From NCBI GenBank assembly GCA_002763025.1, contig PCYG01000005.1, positions 1-6,764 of the forward strand: a stretch of DNA of 6,764 nt, in the 5' to 3' direction. The DNA is from Candidatus Woesearchaeota archaeon CG10_big_fil_rev_8_21_14_0_10_32_24 (GTDB taxonomy: Archaea; Nanobdellota; Nanobdellia; Woesearchaeales; GW2011-AR9). The position numbers were made by a program, and so were the translations under genes. The notes under the pieces are model-generated. The model was not told the DNA's origin and made no database searches. It saw only the letters and a program-made list of their open reading frames with translations. Of this stretch, positions 1 through 5,899 are shown piece after piece. Within the stretch, counting starts at the first letter, position 1. The number at the start of each line of letters is the position of its first letter.

Positions 1-112
1 AAACTAGACATATTTAATTGCATCTTATAGAGAATAAACTAATGAAATATAAATTTATTCCTTAAATTTCAAAAAGGCCAGAACAAAGACCCAGCATCAA
101 AAATTCGTAAGA

Positions 113-122
113 TTTAAATATA
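113..122 (+). promoter_or_regulatory. TATA-like box of perR (leaderless promoter)
   Basis: The sequence TTTAAATATA lies with its core centred about 26 nt upstream of the perR ATG at 143, and no Shine-Dalgarno precedes that ATG. In archaea TATA boxes sit about 26 nt before the transcription start, so the mRNA would start at or next to the start codon. Positions 1-112 show no convincing gene on either strand. An 8-bp repeat AACTAGAC occurs at 2-9 and 122-129 and is probably chance. Confidence 0.5.
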
Positions 123-137
123 ACTAGACTTCTTCAA

Positions 138-152
138 TAATAATGGTTATTA
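138..152. promoter_or_regulatory. Possible PerR operator over the perR start codon
   Basis: TAATAA-TGG-TTATTA is a perfect 6-bp inverted repeat that covers the start codon of perR and so, in a leaderless transcript, the presumed transcription start. PerR/Fur boxes are AT-rich inverted repeats of about 15 bp (the Bacillus consensus has TTATAAT arms), so autorepression is plausible. The arms do not match the consensus exactly, and AT-rich DNA gives such palindromes by chance. Confidence 0.25.
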
Positions 153-532
153 ATAGAAGGTTAACATTACAAAGAAAAATTATTTTAGAATATCTACAAA
201 ATGTAAAGACCCATCCAACAGCTGAAGAGGTATTTAATAATGTTAAAATAAAAATTCCTAAGATTACTTTAGCTACTATCTATCGCAATCTTCAAATTCT
301 TGCGAAAGAAAAACAAGCTGAAAGATTAGAAGTAAATGGCCAGTTCCATTTTGATGGAGATTTAGATCCCCATATTCATTTTATTTGTAAAAATTGTCAA
401 ATTATTAAAGATTTATTTTATGATGATTTAGTTCATTATTTTGAAAAAAAAATGGAAACAAGTGGTTTTTCAATTAAAAATTTTAAAATCCAATGTGAAG
501 GTATTTGCAAAAATTGTACCCAGGAGGCATAA
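143..532 (+). CDS. perR: PerR-type Fur family peroxide-responsive repressor
   Basis: This 129-residue protein has the length and order of the Fur family: an N-terminal winged helix (about 1-70) with the recognition-helix motif TLATIYRNL at 42-50, then a metal-binding dimerisation domain. Aligned by eye to Bacillus PerR, all five regulatory-metal ligands are present: His24, Asp71, His77, His79 and Asp90. The four cysteines of the structural zinc site are also present, as two CxxC pairs (82/85 and 122/125). An Asp at position 90, rather than the Glu typical of Fur, favours peroxide sensing by metal-catalysed histidine oxidation over iron sensing. The neighbours ahpC and sod are its expected targets. 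It is the first gene of its unit and has no SD. A SD-led small ORF starts 4 nt after its stop. Another Fur-family specificity cannot be excluded without data. Confidence 0.93.
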   Translation: MVINRRLTLQRKIILEYLQNVKTHPTAEEVFNNVKIKIPKITLATIYRNLQILAKEKQAERLEVNGQFHFDGDLDPHIHFICKNCQIIKDLFYDDLVHYFEKKMETSGFSIKNFKIQCEGICKNCTQEA

Positions 533-536
533 AATA

Positions 537-626
537 GTGGAAAAAATTAAAAGAATGTTAGAAGAATTAAATTGTCAAGAAATCAAAAATCCAACCTCAG
601 CACGCTGTGGGGTATGTTTAGGTTAA
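537..626 (+). CDS. Small ORF after perR, probably a gene start truncated by the repeat
   Basis: A GTG at 537 is preceded by a strong Shine-Dalgarno (GGAGG, 523-527, 9-nt spacer). It begins 4 nt after the perR stop, so it looks like a coupled second operon gene. The frame gives only 29 residues. The first 14 or so (VEKIKRMLEELNCQE) look like ordinary helical protein. From about codon 15-16 the reading frame enters the 74-bp repeat that also occurs at 6691-6764. The C-terminal part, ending CGVCLG, is therefore repeat-encoded, and its CxxC is probably meaningless. The likely reading is that a real gene lost its remainder when the repeat inserted or recombined here. A genuine 29-residue peptide is the alternative. 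I do not recognise the residual N-terminus. Confidence 0.4.
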   Translation: MEKIKRMLEELNCQEIKNPTSARCGVCLG

Positions 627-653
627 TATTGGGTTTTTGGTGTTTGCTCTTAA
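580..653 (+). repeat. 74-bp dispersed direct repeat, copy 1
   Basis: Aligned without gaps to 6691-6764 (offset 6111), it matches at 70 of 74 positions over the span; within 583-653 the differences are at 590, 597, 603 and 622. It contains an imperfect hairpin, CCTCAG-CACG-CTGTGG (595-610, one T-T mismatch), followed by GGGTATG and the T-rich tail GGGTTTTTGGTGTTTGC. Copy 2 has the same hairpin without the mismatch. The copy starts inside the small ORF that follows perR. Confidence 0.85.
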
Positions 654-695
654 TTAGTCGCTGCAAGCAGCGGGGTATGGACCCATTCGCAAACA
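641..695 (+). repeat. Nested inverted-repeat structure with two inner hairpins
   Basis: An outer 7-bp inverted repeat, TGTTTGC (641-647) and GCAAACA (689-695), encloses two hairpins side by side. These are CGCTG-CAAG-CAGCG (659-672) and GGGT-ATGG-ACCC (673-684). As RNA or single-stranded DNA this would form a three-way junction. The first inner hairpin belongs to the CAAG-loop/GTAT family found three more times in the window. The outer left arm is the end of the 74-bp repeat. AATTAG flanks the hairpin part on both sides (652-657 and 695-700). It lies in the 158-nt gap upstream of ahpC and could be in the ahpC leader if transcription runs through from perR. Confidence 0.55.
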
Positions 696-771
696 ATTAG
701 TTTTTTGAAGAATAAGGAACCTTTACAAAAAAGACAAATTAAAAAATTATTAAAAATAAATGTAATTAAAT

Positions 772-776
772 GAGGT
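772..776 (+). promoter_or_regulatory. Ribosome binding site of ahpC
   Basis: GAGGT with an 8-nt spacer to the ATG at 785 fixes the start. Upstream DNA (736-760) is very AT-rich and could hold a TATA box near 738-746, plus a weak inverted repeat TTATT-AAA-AATAA (747-759). Neither is distinctive enough to call an ahpC promoter or operator with confidence. Confidence 0.7.
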
Positions 777-784
777 AAAATAAT

Positions 785-1360
785 ATGGAAGAAAACAGAT
801 TAGAAATTAATGCACCGGCCCCGGTATTTGAAGCGCAAGCGTTTCATGAAGAACAAATTAAAACAGTAAAATTGGAAGATTATAAAGGAAAATGGGTGAT
901 CTTATTCTTTTATCCCGCTGATTTTACATTCATCTGCCCTACAGAATTAGGAGATTTAGCAGACCATTATGAAGAATTACAACAACTTGATTGTGAAGTT
1001 TTATCTGTGAGTACTGATACTACTTTTGTCCATAAAGCATGGCATGATGCTTCTGAAACGATTCGTAAGATTAGATTTCCAATGGTTGCGGATCCAGTTG
1101 GTGAAATCTGTTGGAATTATGGAACAATGATTCCCGAAGAAGGTCTATCATTACGTGGAACATTCATTATTGACCCGGACGGAATTCTAAAAGCATTTGA
1201 AATGAATGACAATTCTATTGGAAGAAGTTCAGCTGAATTAATTCGTAAAGTTAAAGCTGCCCAATTTGTCCGTATGAATGGGGGGGAAGTATGTCCAGCT
1301 AATTGGCAACCCGGAAGTAAGACATTAAAACCAGGATTAGATCTGGTTGGAAAAATTTGA
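785..1360 (+). CDS. ahpC: Peroxiredoxin, AhpC/Prx1-type 2-Cys
   Basis: This 191-residue thioredoxin-fold peroxidase reduces hydrogen peroxide and alkyl hydroperoxides in the cytoplasm. The active-site motif PxxxTxxC is present (Pro44, Thr48, peroxidatic Cys51 in FTFICPTE), as is the conserved active-site Arg124 (LRGTF). The resolving cysteine is Cys170 in GGEVCPANWQPG, so it is a typical 2-Cys enzyme whose disulfide forms between subunits. The C-terminal YF motif of over-oxidation-sensitive eukaryotic enzymes is absent. Length is normal for AhpC. The start is set by GAGGT 8 nt upstream. No AhpF, thioredoxin or thioredoxin reductase is encoded in the window, so the electron donor is unknown. 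It lies 18 nt before sod, almost certainly in one transcript, and downstream of perR, the likely regulator. Confidence 0.96.
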   Translation: MEENRLEINAPAPVFEAQAFHEEQIKTVKLEDYKGKWVILFFYPADFTFICPTELGDLADHYEELQQLDCEVLSVSTDTTFVHKAWHDASETIRKIRFPMVADPVGEICWNYGTMIPEEGLSLRGTFIIDPDGILKAFEMNDNSIGRSSAELIRKVKAAQFVRMNGGEVCPANWQPGSKTLKPGLDLVGKI

Positions 1361-1368
1361 AAAAATAA

Positions 1369-1373
1369 GAGGT
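1369..1373 (+). promoter_or_regulatory. Ribosome binding site of sod
   Basis: GAGGT, 5 nt before the ATG at 1379 and inside the 18-nt gap after the ahpC stop. It is the same motif as for ahpC and supports independent translation initiation within a shared mRNA. Confidence 0.75.
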
Positions 1374-1378
1374 AAAAA

Positions 1379-2029
1379 ATGAAAGAAATACATGAATTTA
1401 CATTACCCCAATTACCCTATGCATACGATGCATTAGAACCATTTTATGACAAACAAACATTAGAAATCCATTATACGAAGCATCATGCTGGATATGTAGC
1501 TGCATTGAACATTGCAACAAAGAAATTAGCTGAAGCGCGACAAACAGGGGAGTTCTCATTAATCAAACATTGGGAACGAGAATATGCATTTTATGGAGCA
1601 GGACATTTTTTTCATACAATGTTCTGGGAAAACATGGCACCAGGAAAAGAAGATAATAAAGCTTCAGGAGATTTGCTTGTAGCGATTGAAAAATGGTTTG
1701 GATCATGGGATGCATTTGTAGGACAATTTAAAGCGGCAACCACAGCTGTGGAAGGATCTGGTTGGGGTGTATTAGCTAAATGTCCAGAAGGTAGTTTACA
1801 TATCTTTGCAGTAGAAAATCATCAGAAATCATTTCCACCAGGGTTAAAACCAATCATGGTCTGTGATGTATGGGAACATGCTTATTACTTGAAATATCAA
1901 AATAAACGAGCAGATTGGATTGTAAATTTCATGAAACTTGTAAATTGGGATGAAGTAAGTAAAAGATATTCTTGTTATGAGAAGAAGATGGAAAAAGATT
2001 GTTCTGACAAAGATAAAATCAGTCATTAA
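1379..2029 (+). CDS. sod: Superoxide dismutase, Fe/Mn family
   Basis: This 216-residue enzyme converts superoxide to oxygen and hydrogen peroxide, the latter being the substrate of the adjacent peroxiredoxin. The four metal ligands are His31 (EIHYTKHH), His79 (HTMFW), Asp163 and His167 (the family signature DVWEHAYY). The second-shell residue that is Gln in bacterial enzymes appears to be His148 (VENHQ), with Gly75 in the partner position. His there is known from archaeal and mycobacterial Fe-dependent or cambialistic enzymes, so iron or dual metal use is plausible but not certain. No signal peptide is present, so it is cytoplasmic. The last 20 or so residues are a charged tail with two cysteines and many lysines, beyond the usual end of the fold. 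It is the second gene of the ahpC-sod pair. Confidence 0.96.
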   Translation: MKEIHEFTLPQLPYAYDALEPFYDKQTLEIHYTKHHAGYVAALNIATKKLAEARQTGEFSLIKHWEREYAFYGAGHFFHTMFWENMAPGKEDNKASGDLLVAIEKWFGSWDAFVGQFKAATTAVEGSGWGVLAKCPEGSLHIFAVENHQKSFPPGLKPIMVCDVWEHAYYLKYQNKRADWIVNFMKLVNWDEVSKRYSCYEKKMEKDCSDKDKISH

Positions 2030-2047
2030 TTTTTTATTTTATTTTTT
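2030..2047 (+). terminator. Oligo-T terminator after sod
   Basis: TTTTTTATTTTATTTTTT starts directly after the sod stop codon. No stable stem precedes it. Archaeal RNA polymerase terminates on such T-tracts without a hairpin, and a separate promoter for ygiQ lies just beyond. Confidence 0.6.
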
Positions 2048-2072
2048 AAATTCATAGATTCTTCTACAATAA

Positions 2073-2080
2073 TTTTTAAA
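2073..2080 (+). promoter_or_regulatory. TATA-like box of ygiQ
   Basis: TTTTTAAA is centred about 26 nt before the ATG at 2103. The sequence between them is pyrimidine-rich (CTCTCCTTTCTC) and has no Shine-Dalgarno. This matches a leaderless archaeal start, as for perR and the M3 peptidase. Confidence 0.45.
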
Positions 2081-2102
2081 GTAATCTCTCCTTTCTCATA
2101 GA

Positions 2103-2726
2103 ATGTTACCAACAACATTCCAAGAAGGAAAAAAATATTATGATTCTTTTACGCAGTTTGATGTCATTTTTGTAACAGGCGATCCTTATTATGACCCTCC
2201 TTTAAGTGGTGTTGCAATATTAGCACGATTGTTAGATGTAAAAGGTTACAAGGTTGGAATTATTGCACAACCAGAAACAAAGGAAGATTTCACAATCTGT
2301 GGGACTCCAAATTATTTCTTTTGTATTACCTCTGGATTATTAGATTCCATGCTTGCAAATTACACACCTATGTTACATAAGCGTGAAAATATTCTTGTTC
2401 CCGAACGTGCTTTAATCCAATACACGCAAAAAATAAAAGAATCTTTCAAGGATAGTATCACAATAATTGGCGGCGTTGAAGCAACGATTCGTCGGTTCAC
2501 ACATTTTGATTATAAAGAGAATAAATTACGACGAAGTATATTACAGGATAGTAAAGCAGATTTATTGATTCATGGAAATGCAGATCGTGCACTTCTTGAA
2601 ATTTTGAAACGTTTAAAAGAAATCCCACAATTGTCTTTCCAACAAGTTTCTTCTCTTCTAGATTGTAAAACAATTGAGGGCATTTCCTTCCGTATAAAGA
2701 AAAATGATCTTAATAGAGAACTTTGA
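2103..2726 (+). CDS. ygiQ: YgiQ/UPF0313 radical SAM protein, N-terminal fragment
   Basis: This 207-residue fragment is the N-terminal domain of the YgiQ family. It opens with LPTT, then DVIFVTGDPYYDPP (about 20-35) and the GYKVGIIAQPE segment (about 48-58), followed by GGVEATIRRF and the RRSILQDSKADLLIHG block (about 142-165). These blocks match the family in order. The fragment stops at TGA 2724-2726, before the radical SAM core, which follows in another frame at 2773-3948. Two 1-nt additions would join them into a protein of about 615 residues, a normal length for archaeal YgiQ (see the entry for 2720-2775). The biochemical role of the family is not established. Start: the first ATG, with a TATA-like box 26 nt upstream. 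Confidence 0.9.
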   Translation: MLPTTFQEGKKYYDSFTQFDVIFVTGDPYYDPPLSGVAILARLLDVKGYKVGIIAQPETKEDFTICGTPNYFFCITSGLLDSMLANYTPMLHKRENILVPERALIQYTQKIKESFKDSITIIGGVEATIRRFTHFDYKENKLRRSILQDSKADLLIHGNADRALLEILKRLKEIPQLSFQQVSSLLDCKTIEGISFRIKKNDLNREL

Positions 2727-2775
2727 ATAATTTACTTTTACATGAAAGCCACTTCCTAAAACAAAGAAATTTATG
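2720..2775 (+). other. Double frameshift in the ygiQ linker
   Basis: The N-terminal frame ends at TGA (2724-2726). One frame over, the DNA reads LNNLLLHESHFLKQRN and stops at TGA 2774-2776. One further frame over is the C-terminal part. Adding one T to the T run at 2722-2724 and one A to the A run at 2767-2769 (or one T at 2770-2772) gives a single continuous frame through this poorly conserved linker. Both defects are single-base losses at homopolymers. They are either genuine inactivating mutations or homopolymer errors of sequencing. Confidence 0.7.
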
Positions 2776-3948
2776 AATTTTAGCCCTTGTGTTTTTTCAA
2801 AACATCTATTTTGCAAAGTTCTCAATAAGGATTTACGGCATTTACCTAGTTACGAAAATTGTGTAGAAGATGCACAAAAATTTAGTTTGTTGACGCGAAT
2901 TCATTATCTTCTTCCCGATGATACATTTATTGAACCATGTGGTCTTGGTTTTGTTCAACATAATCGTCCCCCACATCCCCTTACAGAACATGAATTAGAT
3001 CTCATTTATGAACAACCATTCACAAGAAAATTGCATCCAAAAACTAAAAATTTTGAGTTCAACCAAGAAATGGTAGAACGATTAGAAACTTCAGTAATCC
3101 TTGGAAGAGGCTGTTGGGGAAGCTGTAATTTTTGTGTAATTCCTCTGGTACAAGGAAAAAAAGTTGCAAAACGGAGTAAAGAAAGTATCCTTAAAGAAAT
3201 TGAAAATCTTTACAAAAAAGGATATAAAAAAATTAATGACTTAACATTGCCAACACTCAATATGTATGGCTCTTTTTGTCAGCTTTATGATGAACCTCAA
3301 ATTATAAATTCACCTATCATTGATGAGAAGATTACAGTTTACAATAAAACCAAATATTGTAATCAACAATGTGTAGGTTGTCCCAAACGTGTCTTACGTG
3401 ACGATTTGTATCCATTACTGGAAGGGATAGAAGAACTTCACAAGAAATATTCGGGAACAACATTGGAATTACGTAGTGCTATTCGTCATGATATTATTTT
3501 AGAACAGAAAGAATTATTTCGGAAAATTATGCAATTTACAACACGTCTAAAGATAGCACCAGAACATATTTCCAATACTGTGTTGAAACAAATGAATAAA
3601 GGAACACGGAAAGATTTTGAAGATTTTTTAAAAGAATATAAGAAAATTAATATTGAACAAGGTACACATAAAAATCTCGTTCCTTATTTTATTGCAGGAC
3701 ATCCCGGAAGTACAATGGATGACATGGAATTGCTTCGCAAGTTCTGTAAGGAGAAAGATATTTATGTCAATTTAACACAGGTATTTACATCAACTCCCGG
3801 CACTGCATCAACTGCAGCATATTATACAGGTGAAGACACATTTACAAAAGAAAACATCCATGTTGCACGAAATTTCCGTGAGAAGAAAGATCAAAAAAAT
3901 GTGCTTGTTGAAGGTTTTGATTTTTTAAAGGATGATGAAAGTGGTTAA
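2773..3948 (+). CDS. ygiQ: YgiQ/UPF0313 radical SAM protein, C-terminal catalytic fragment
   Basis: This 391-residue fragment (from its first ATG; the frame is open from 2746) carries the radical SAM core. LPSYE (24-28) and the QHNRPPHPLTEHELD block (62-76) lead into RGCWGSCNFC, whose Cys114, Cys118 and Cys121 form the CxxxCxxC that binds the 4Fe-4S cluster. QGKK and SRS-like residues follow. A second cysteine group at 196/200/203 is also spaced CxxxCxxC, in the place where the family has its conserved downstream cysteines. LRSAIRHDI, LKIAPEHIS and LVPYFIAGHPGST (about 233-315) and the final TSTPGTASTAAYYTG segment are YgiQ hallmarks. The ATG at 2773 has no SD and is probably not a true start; this part belongs to the gene starting at 2103. 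It converges on the M3 peptidase gene with a 5-nt gap. Confidence 0.92.
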   Translation: MNFSPCVFSKHLFCKVLNKDLRHLPSYENCVEDAQKFSLLTRIHYLLPDDTFIEPCGLGFVQHNRPPHPLTEHELDLIYEQPFTRKLHPKTKNFEFNQEMVERLETSVILGRGCWGSCNFCVIPLVQGKKVAKRSKESILKEIENLYKKGYKKINDLTLPTLNMYGSFCQLYDEPQIINSPIIDEKITVYNKTKYCNQQCVGCPKRVLRDDLYPLLEGIEELHKKYSGTTLELRSAIRHDIILEQKELFRKIMQFTTRLKIAPEHISNTVLKQMNKGTRKDFEDFLKEYKKINIEQGTHKNLVPYFIAGHPGSTMDDMELLRKFCKEKDIYVNLTQVFTSTPGTASTAAYYTGEDTFTKENIHVARNFREKKDQKNVLVEGFDFLKDDESG

Positions 3949-3973
3949 ATGATTCACTTTATCTGTTTAACCA
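3942..3973. terminator. Inverted repeat across the convergent gene ends
   Basis: TGGTTAAA (3942-3949) and TTTAACCA (3966-3973) pair perfectly over 8 bp around a 16-nt loop and span the stop codons of both ygiQ and the M3 peptidase gene. The position suggests a shared bidirectional 3' end signal. There is no strong T-tract on either side, so a terminator function is uncertain. Confidence 0.35.
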
Positions 3974-5681
3974 TATCCTTAATCACATCAAATCCTTTCT
4001 GCCAGAATTTTTCAGAAGTAATATCAGCACCTACAATTTTTGCGATTTGAATAGGTTCACAGCTTCCACCTGCTTCTAACATAAGAATGATTTTACGTGC
4101 GAATGATGGACCTTTTTCTTTATATAGTTCGTAGATTGCTAATGTCAATAAGTTACCAAAGGCGTATGCATAACAGTAAAAAGGTGTGTGATAAATGTGA
4201 GGGATAAAACACCATTCATATTTGTAAATGTCATCAACTTCAATCTTAGGACCAAGTTGTTTTTTTAACATTTTCAGATAAACATCAGACATTTCATCAA
4301 TTGTTTTACCTTCTTTCATCATTTCATGCGCTTGAATTTCAAATCTTACAAAACCTGCTTGTCTCGTGATTGATGCATAGAGGTCATCTAACTTTGTAAA
4401 TAACATCTGTTTTGCAGCTTTCGGATTATCTTTCAATACTTTTTCTGATAATAACATCTCTGAGAAAATGGATGCTGTCTCTGCTAAAGGTAAACATGCA
4501 TCTGAAGTTAATTCAGTTTGTTTCATGTTAGCTAAAGTCATGTGAACTCCATGACCTAACTCATGCGCAAGCGTTGATACATCCCTATATTTGCCTGTGT
4601 AAGACAATAACACATAGGGGGAGTGTTGAATTGTGGAAGGGCAACAAAACGCGCCAGAACGCTTTCCTTTTTGTACTTTTGAATGGATATGGTTTTGGGA
4701 AATAATTTTTAATGCCGCATCATGGAATTCAGGTGCAAATCCCTGAAATGTTTCTAAGACCATATTTACAGCTTGATCATACGAGAGATCTTCTTTTTCT
4801 TCTTTTAAAGGTGCATAAATATCAAATCTTCTAAGTTTATCCAACTTCAATTTTTTTCGTTTTATTTCAAAAAATTCTTGAAATATTTTTTCGTTTTTCT
4901 CGCAGACATTTAACAAAGCTTGAATTGCAGCATCGGGAATATCATTCACAGAATTTCTTACATTGATTGGACTTTTATATCCACGTAAATTAATAGATTC
5001 TTCGCGCCAATCATTAATGATATTTTTATAAATCTCGCCAATCAAATCCTTGTTCTCTTTGTATGGTTGAAATAAAGTGAGGTAGGCATCTTTTCTCGTC
5101 TTAGCTGAAGAAGAACGTACATAGGTAACCATTTCTTCTTGCGTGCGTTTTTTCCCTTGAAAATCATAAGAAAATTTACTTGTTAATATTGTATAAATAT
5201 TAGTTAATGCTGAAACTCCAGTTGTGTCTTTGATGTTAATTATTTTTTCTTCGTTTTCTTCAAGCGTATGTTTTCGTAGTTTGCGTATAATTTCAAAATG
5301 ATAATGATATTTTCCTGATGCTTTAATTAATTCTTGAACCTTTTTTTCTGGAAGTTTCTTAAACCATAAATTAAAAAAAATTAATTTATTGCCTTGTTTT
5401 GTAAGAAATGTTTCAACGTGACTTGCTAAAGCTGTAGCTTTTTGATCCTGTGCATTAGCAGCCCAGTTCAGATGTGCTGAAATACCTAACTTTGCTGAAA
5501 TAACACGCAATTCTTCCAGTTCTTTAACCATGCTAAGAAATGTTGTTGAAGAGATTGTATTTGTTAAACGCGTTCTCTGTTTTACAAGTGCATTGGTTCG
5601 TCGTTCAATCTCTTTAAACGTTGATTCTTGGTTCTTTGGTGTAATTTCAGTCAGATCCCATGGGGAAGTTTCATATTTCAT
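3954..5681 (-). CDS. pepF: M3 family oligoendopeptidase (PepF-like zinc metallopeptidase)
   Basis: This 575-residue cytoplasmic zinc peptidase cleaves short peptides, probably in peptide turnover. The first 200 or so residues form the helical N-terminal lobe typical of PepF (it opens WDLTEI, as family members do). The zinc site is HELGH at 373-377 (His373 and His377 ligands, Glu374 catalytic base), and the third ligand is Glu401 in PLAETASIFSEML. The C-terminal block at about 483-500, with WCFIPHIYHTPFYCYAYAFG, contains the conserved His and Tyr residues that line the substrate cleft in M3 enzymes. Length fits the family at about 560-600. No signal peptide or membrane segment is present. The gene is transcribed alone from the minus strand and converges on ygiQ. 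Start: the ATG at 5681, with no SD and a TATA-like box 26 nt upstream. Confidence 0.95.
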   Translation of the reverse strand: MKYETSPWDLTEITPKNQESTFKEIERRTNALVKQRTRLTNTISSTTFLSMVKELEELRVISAKLGISAHLNWAANAQDQKATALASHVETFLTKQGNKLIFFNLWFKKLPEKKVQELIKASGKYHYHFEIIRKLRKHTLEENEEKIINIKDTTGVSALTNIYTILTSKFSYDFQGKKRTQEEMVTYVRSSSAKTRKDAYLTLFQPYKENKDLIGEIYKNIINDWREESINLRGYKSPINVRNSVNDIPDAAIQALLNVCEKNEKIFQEFFEIKRKKLKLDKLRRFDIYAPLKEEKEDLSYDQAVNMVLETFQGFAPEFHDAALKIISQNHIHSKVQKGKRSGAFCCPSTIQHSPYVLLSYTGKYRDVSTLAHELGHGVHMTLANMKQTELTSDACLPLAETASIFSEMLLSEKVLKDNPKAAKQMLFTKLDDLYASITRQAGFVRFEIQAHEMMKEGKTIDEMSDVYLKMLKKQLGPKIEVDDIYKYEWCFIPHIYHTPFYCYAYAFGNLLTLAIYELYKEKGPSFARKIILMLEAGGSCEPIQIAKIVGADITSEKFWQKGFDVIKDMVKQIK

Positions 5682-5702
5682 ATTAGGATATTTTAAAGAT
5701 GG

Positions 5703-5710
5703 TTTTTAAG
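5703..5710 (-). promoter_or_regulatory. TATA-like box of the M3 peptidase gene
   Basis: On the minus strand CTTAAAAA is centred about 26 nt before the ATG (5681-5679), and there is no Shine-Dalgarno. A second A/T run (TTTAAAATAT) lies too close to the ATG to act as a TATA box for a leaderless start. Confidence 0.4.
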
Positions 5711-5719
5711 TATTTGGTA

Positions 5720-5733
5720 CTCCTCAAGAGGAG
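5720..5733. promoter_or_regulatory. Inverted repeat just upstream of the peptidase TATA box
   Basis: CTCCTC-AA-GAGGAG is a perfect 6-bp inverted repeat about 10 bp upstream of the TATA-like box, in otherwise A/T-only DNA. Its position suits an activator or repressor site overlapping the archaeal BRE region. The loop can be read as CAAG, as in the window's hairpin family, but the 3' GTAT motif is missing, so I do not group it with them. Confidence 0.3.
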
Positions 5734-5899
5734 ATTCTTTATTGTTAAAATAATTAATCATAAATAGAATAATTTAATTAAATTCCATTAAAATGATTAA
5801 CTTTTTTGAATTAGTTAATTCCAATCGCTTATTAAAATATTTGTAACAAAAAATTTCAATCAACACATAAATAATTTAGAAACTAAGAAGTGTTAAAAA

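Noticed and set aside
441..626. A longer 61-codon version of the small ORF, starting at ATG 441 inside perR
   Set aside because: Positions 441-532 overlap perR in another frame, and perR clearly encodes its conserved C-terminal zinc site there. Only the part from GTG 537, with its own SD, is plausible.
1844..2026. Minus-strand 60-codon ORF opposite the end of sod
   Set aside because: It is antisense to the conserved DVWEHAYY region of sod, has no ribosome binding site, and its sequence is not protein-like.
2724..2726. TGA as a selenocysteine codon in ygiQ
   Set aside because: Reading through leads to IIYFYMKATS and a TAA, not to the conserved C-terminal part.
2719..2730. CTT TGA at the end of the ygiQ N-terminal frame, resembling the RF2-type programmed +1 frameshift site
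   Set aside because: A +1 slip here meets TAA at 2728-2730 at once. Restoring the protein needs two losses in the other direction at separate places, and no upstream SD-like stimulator is present.
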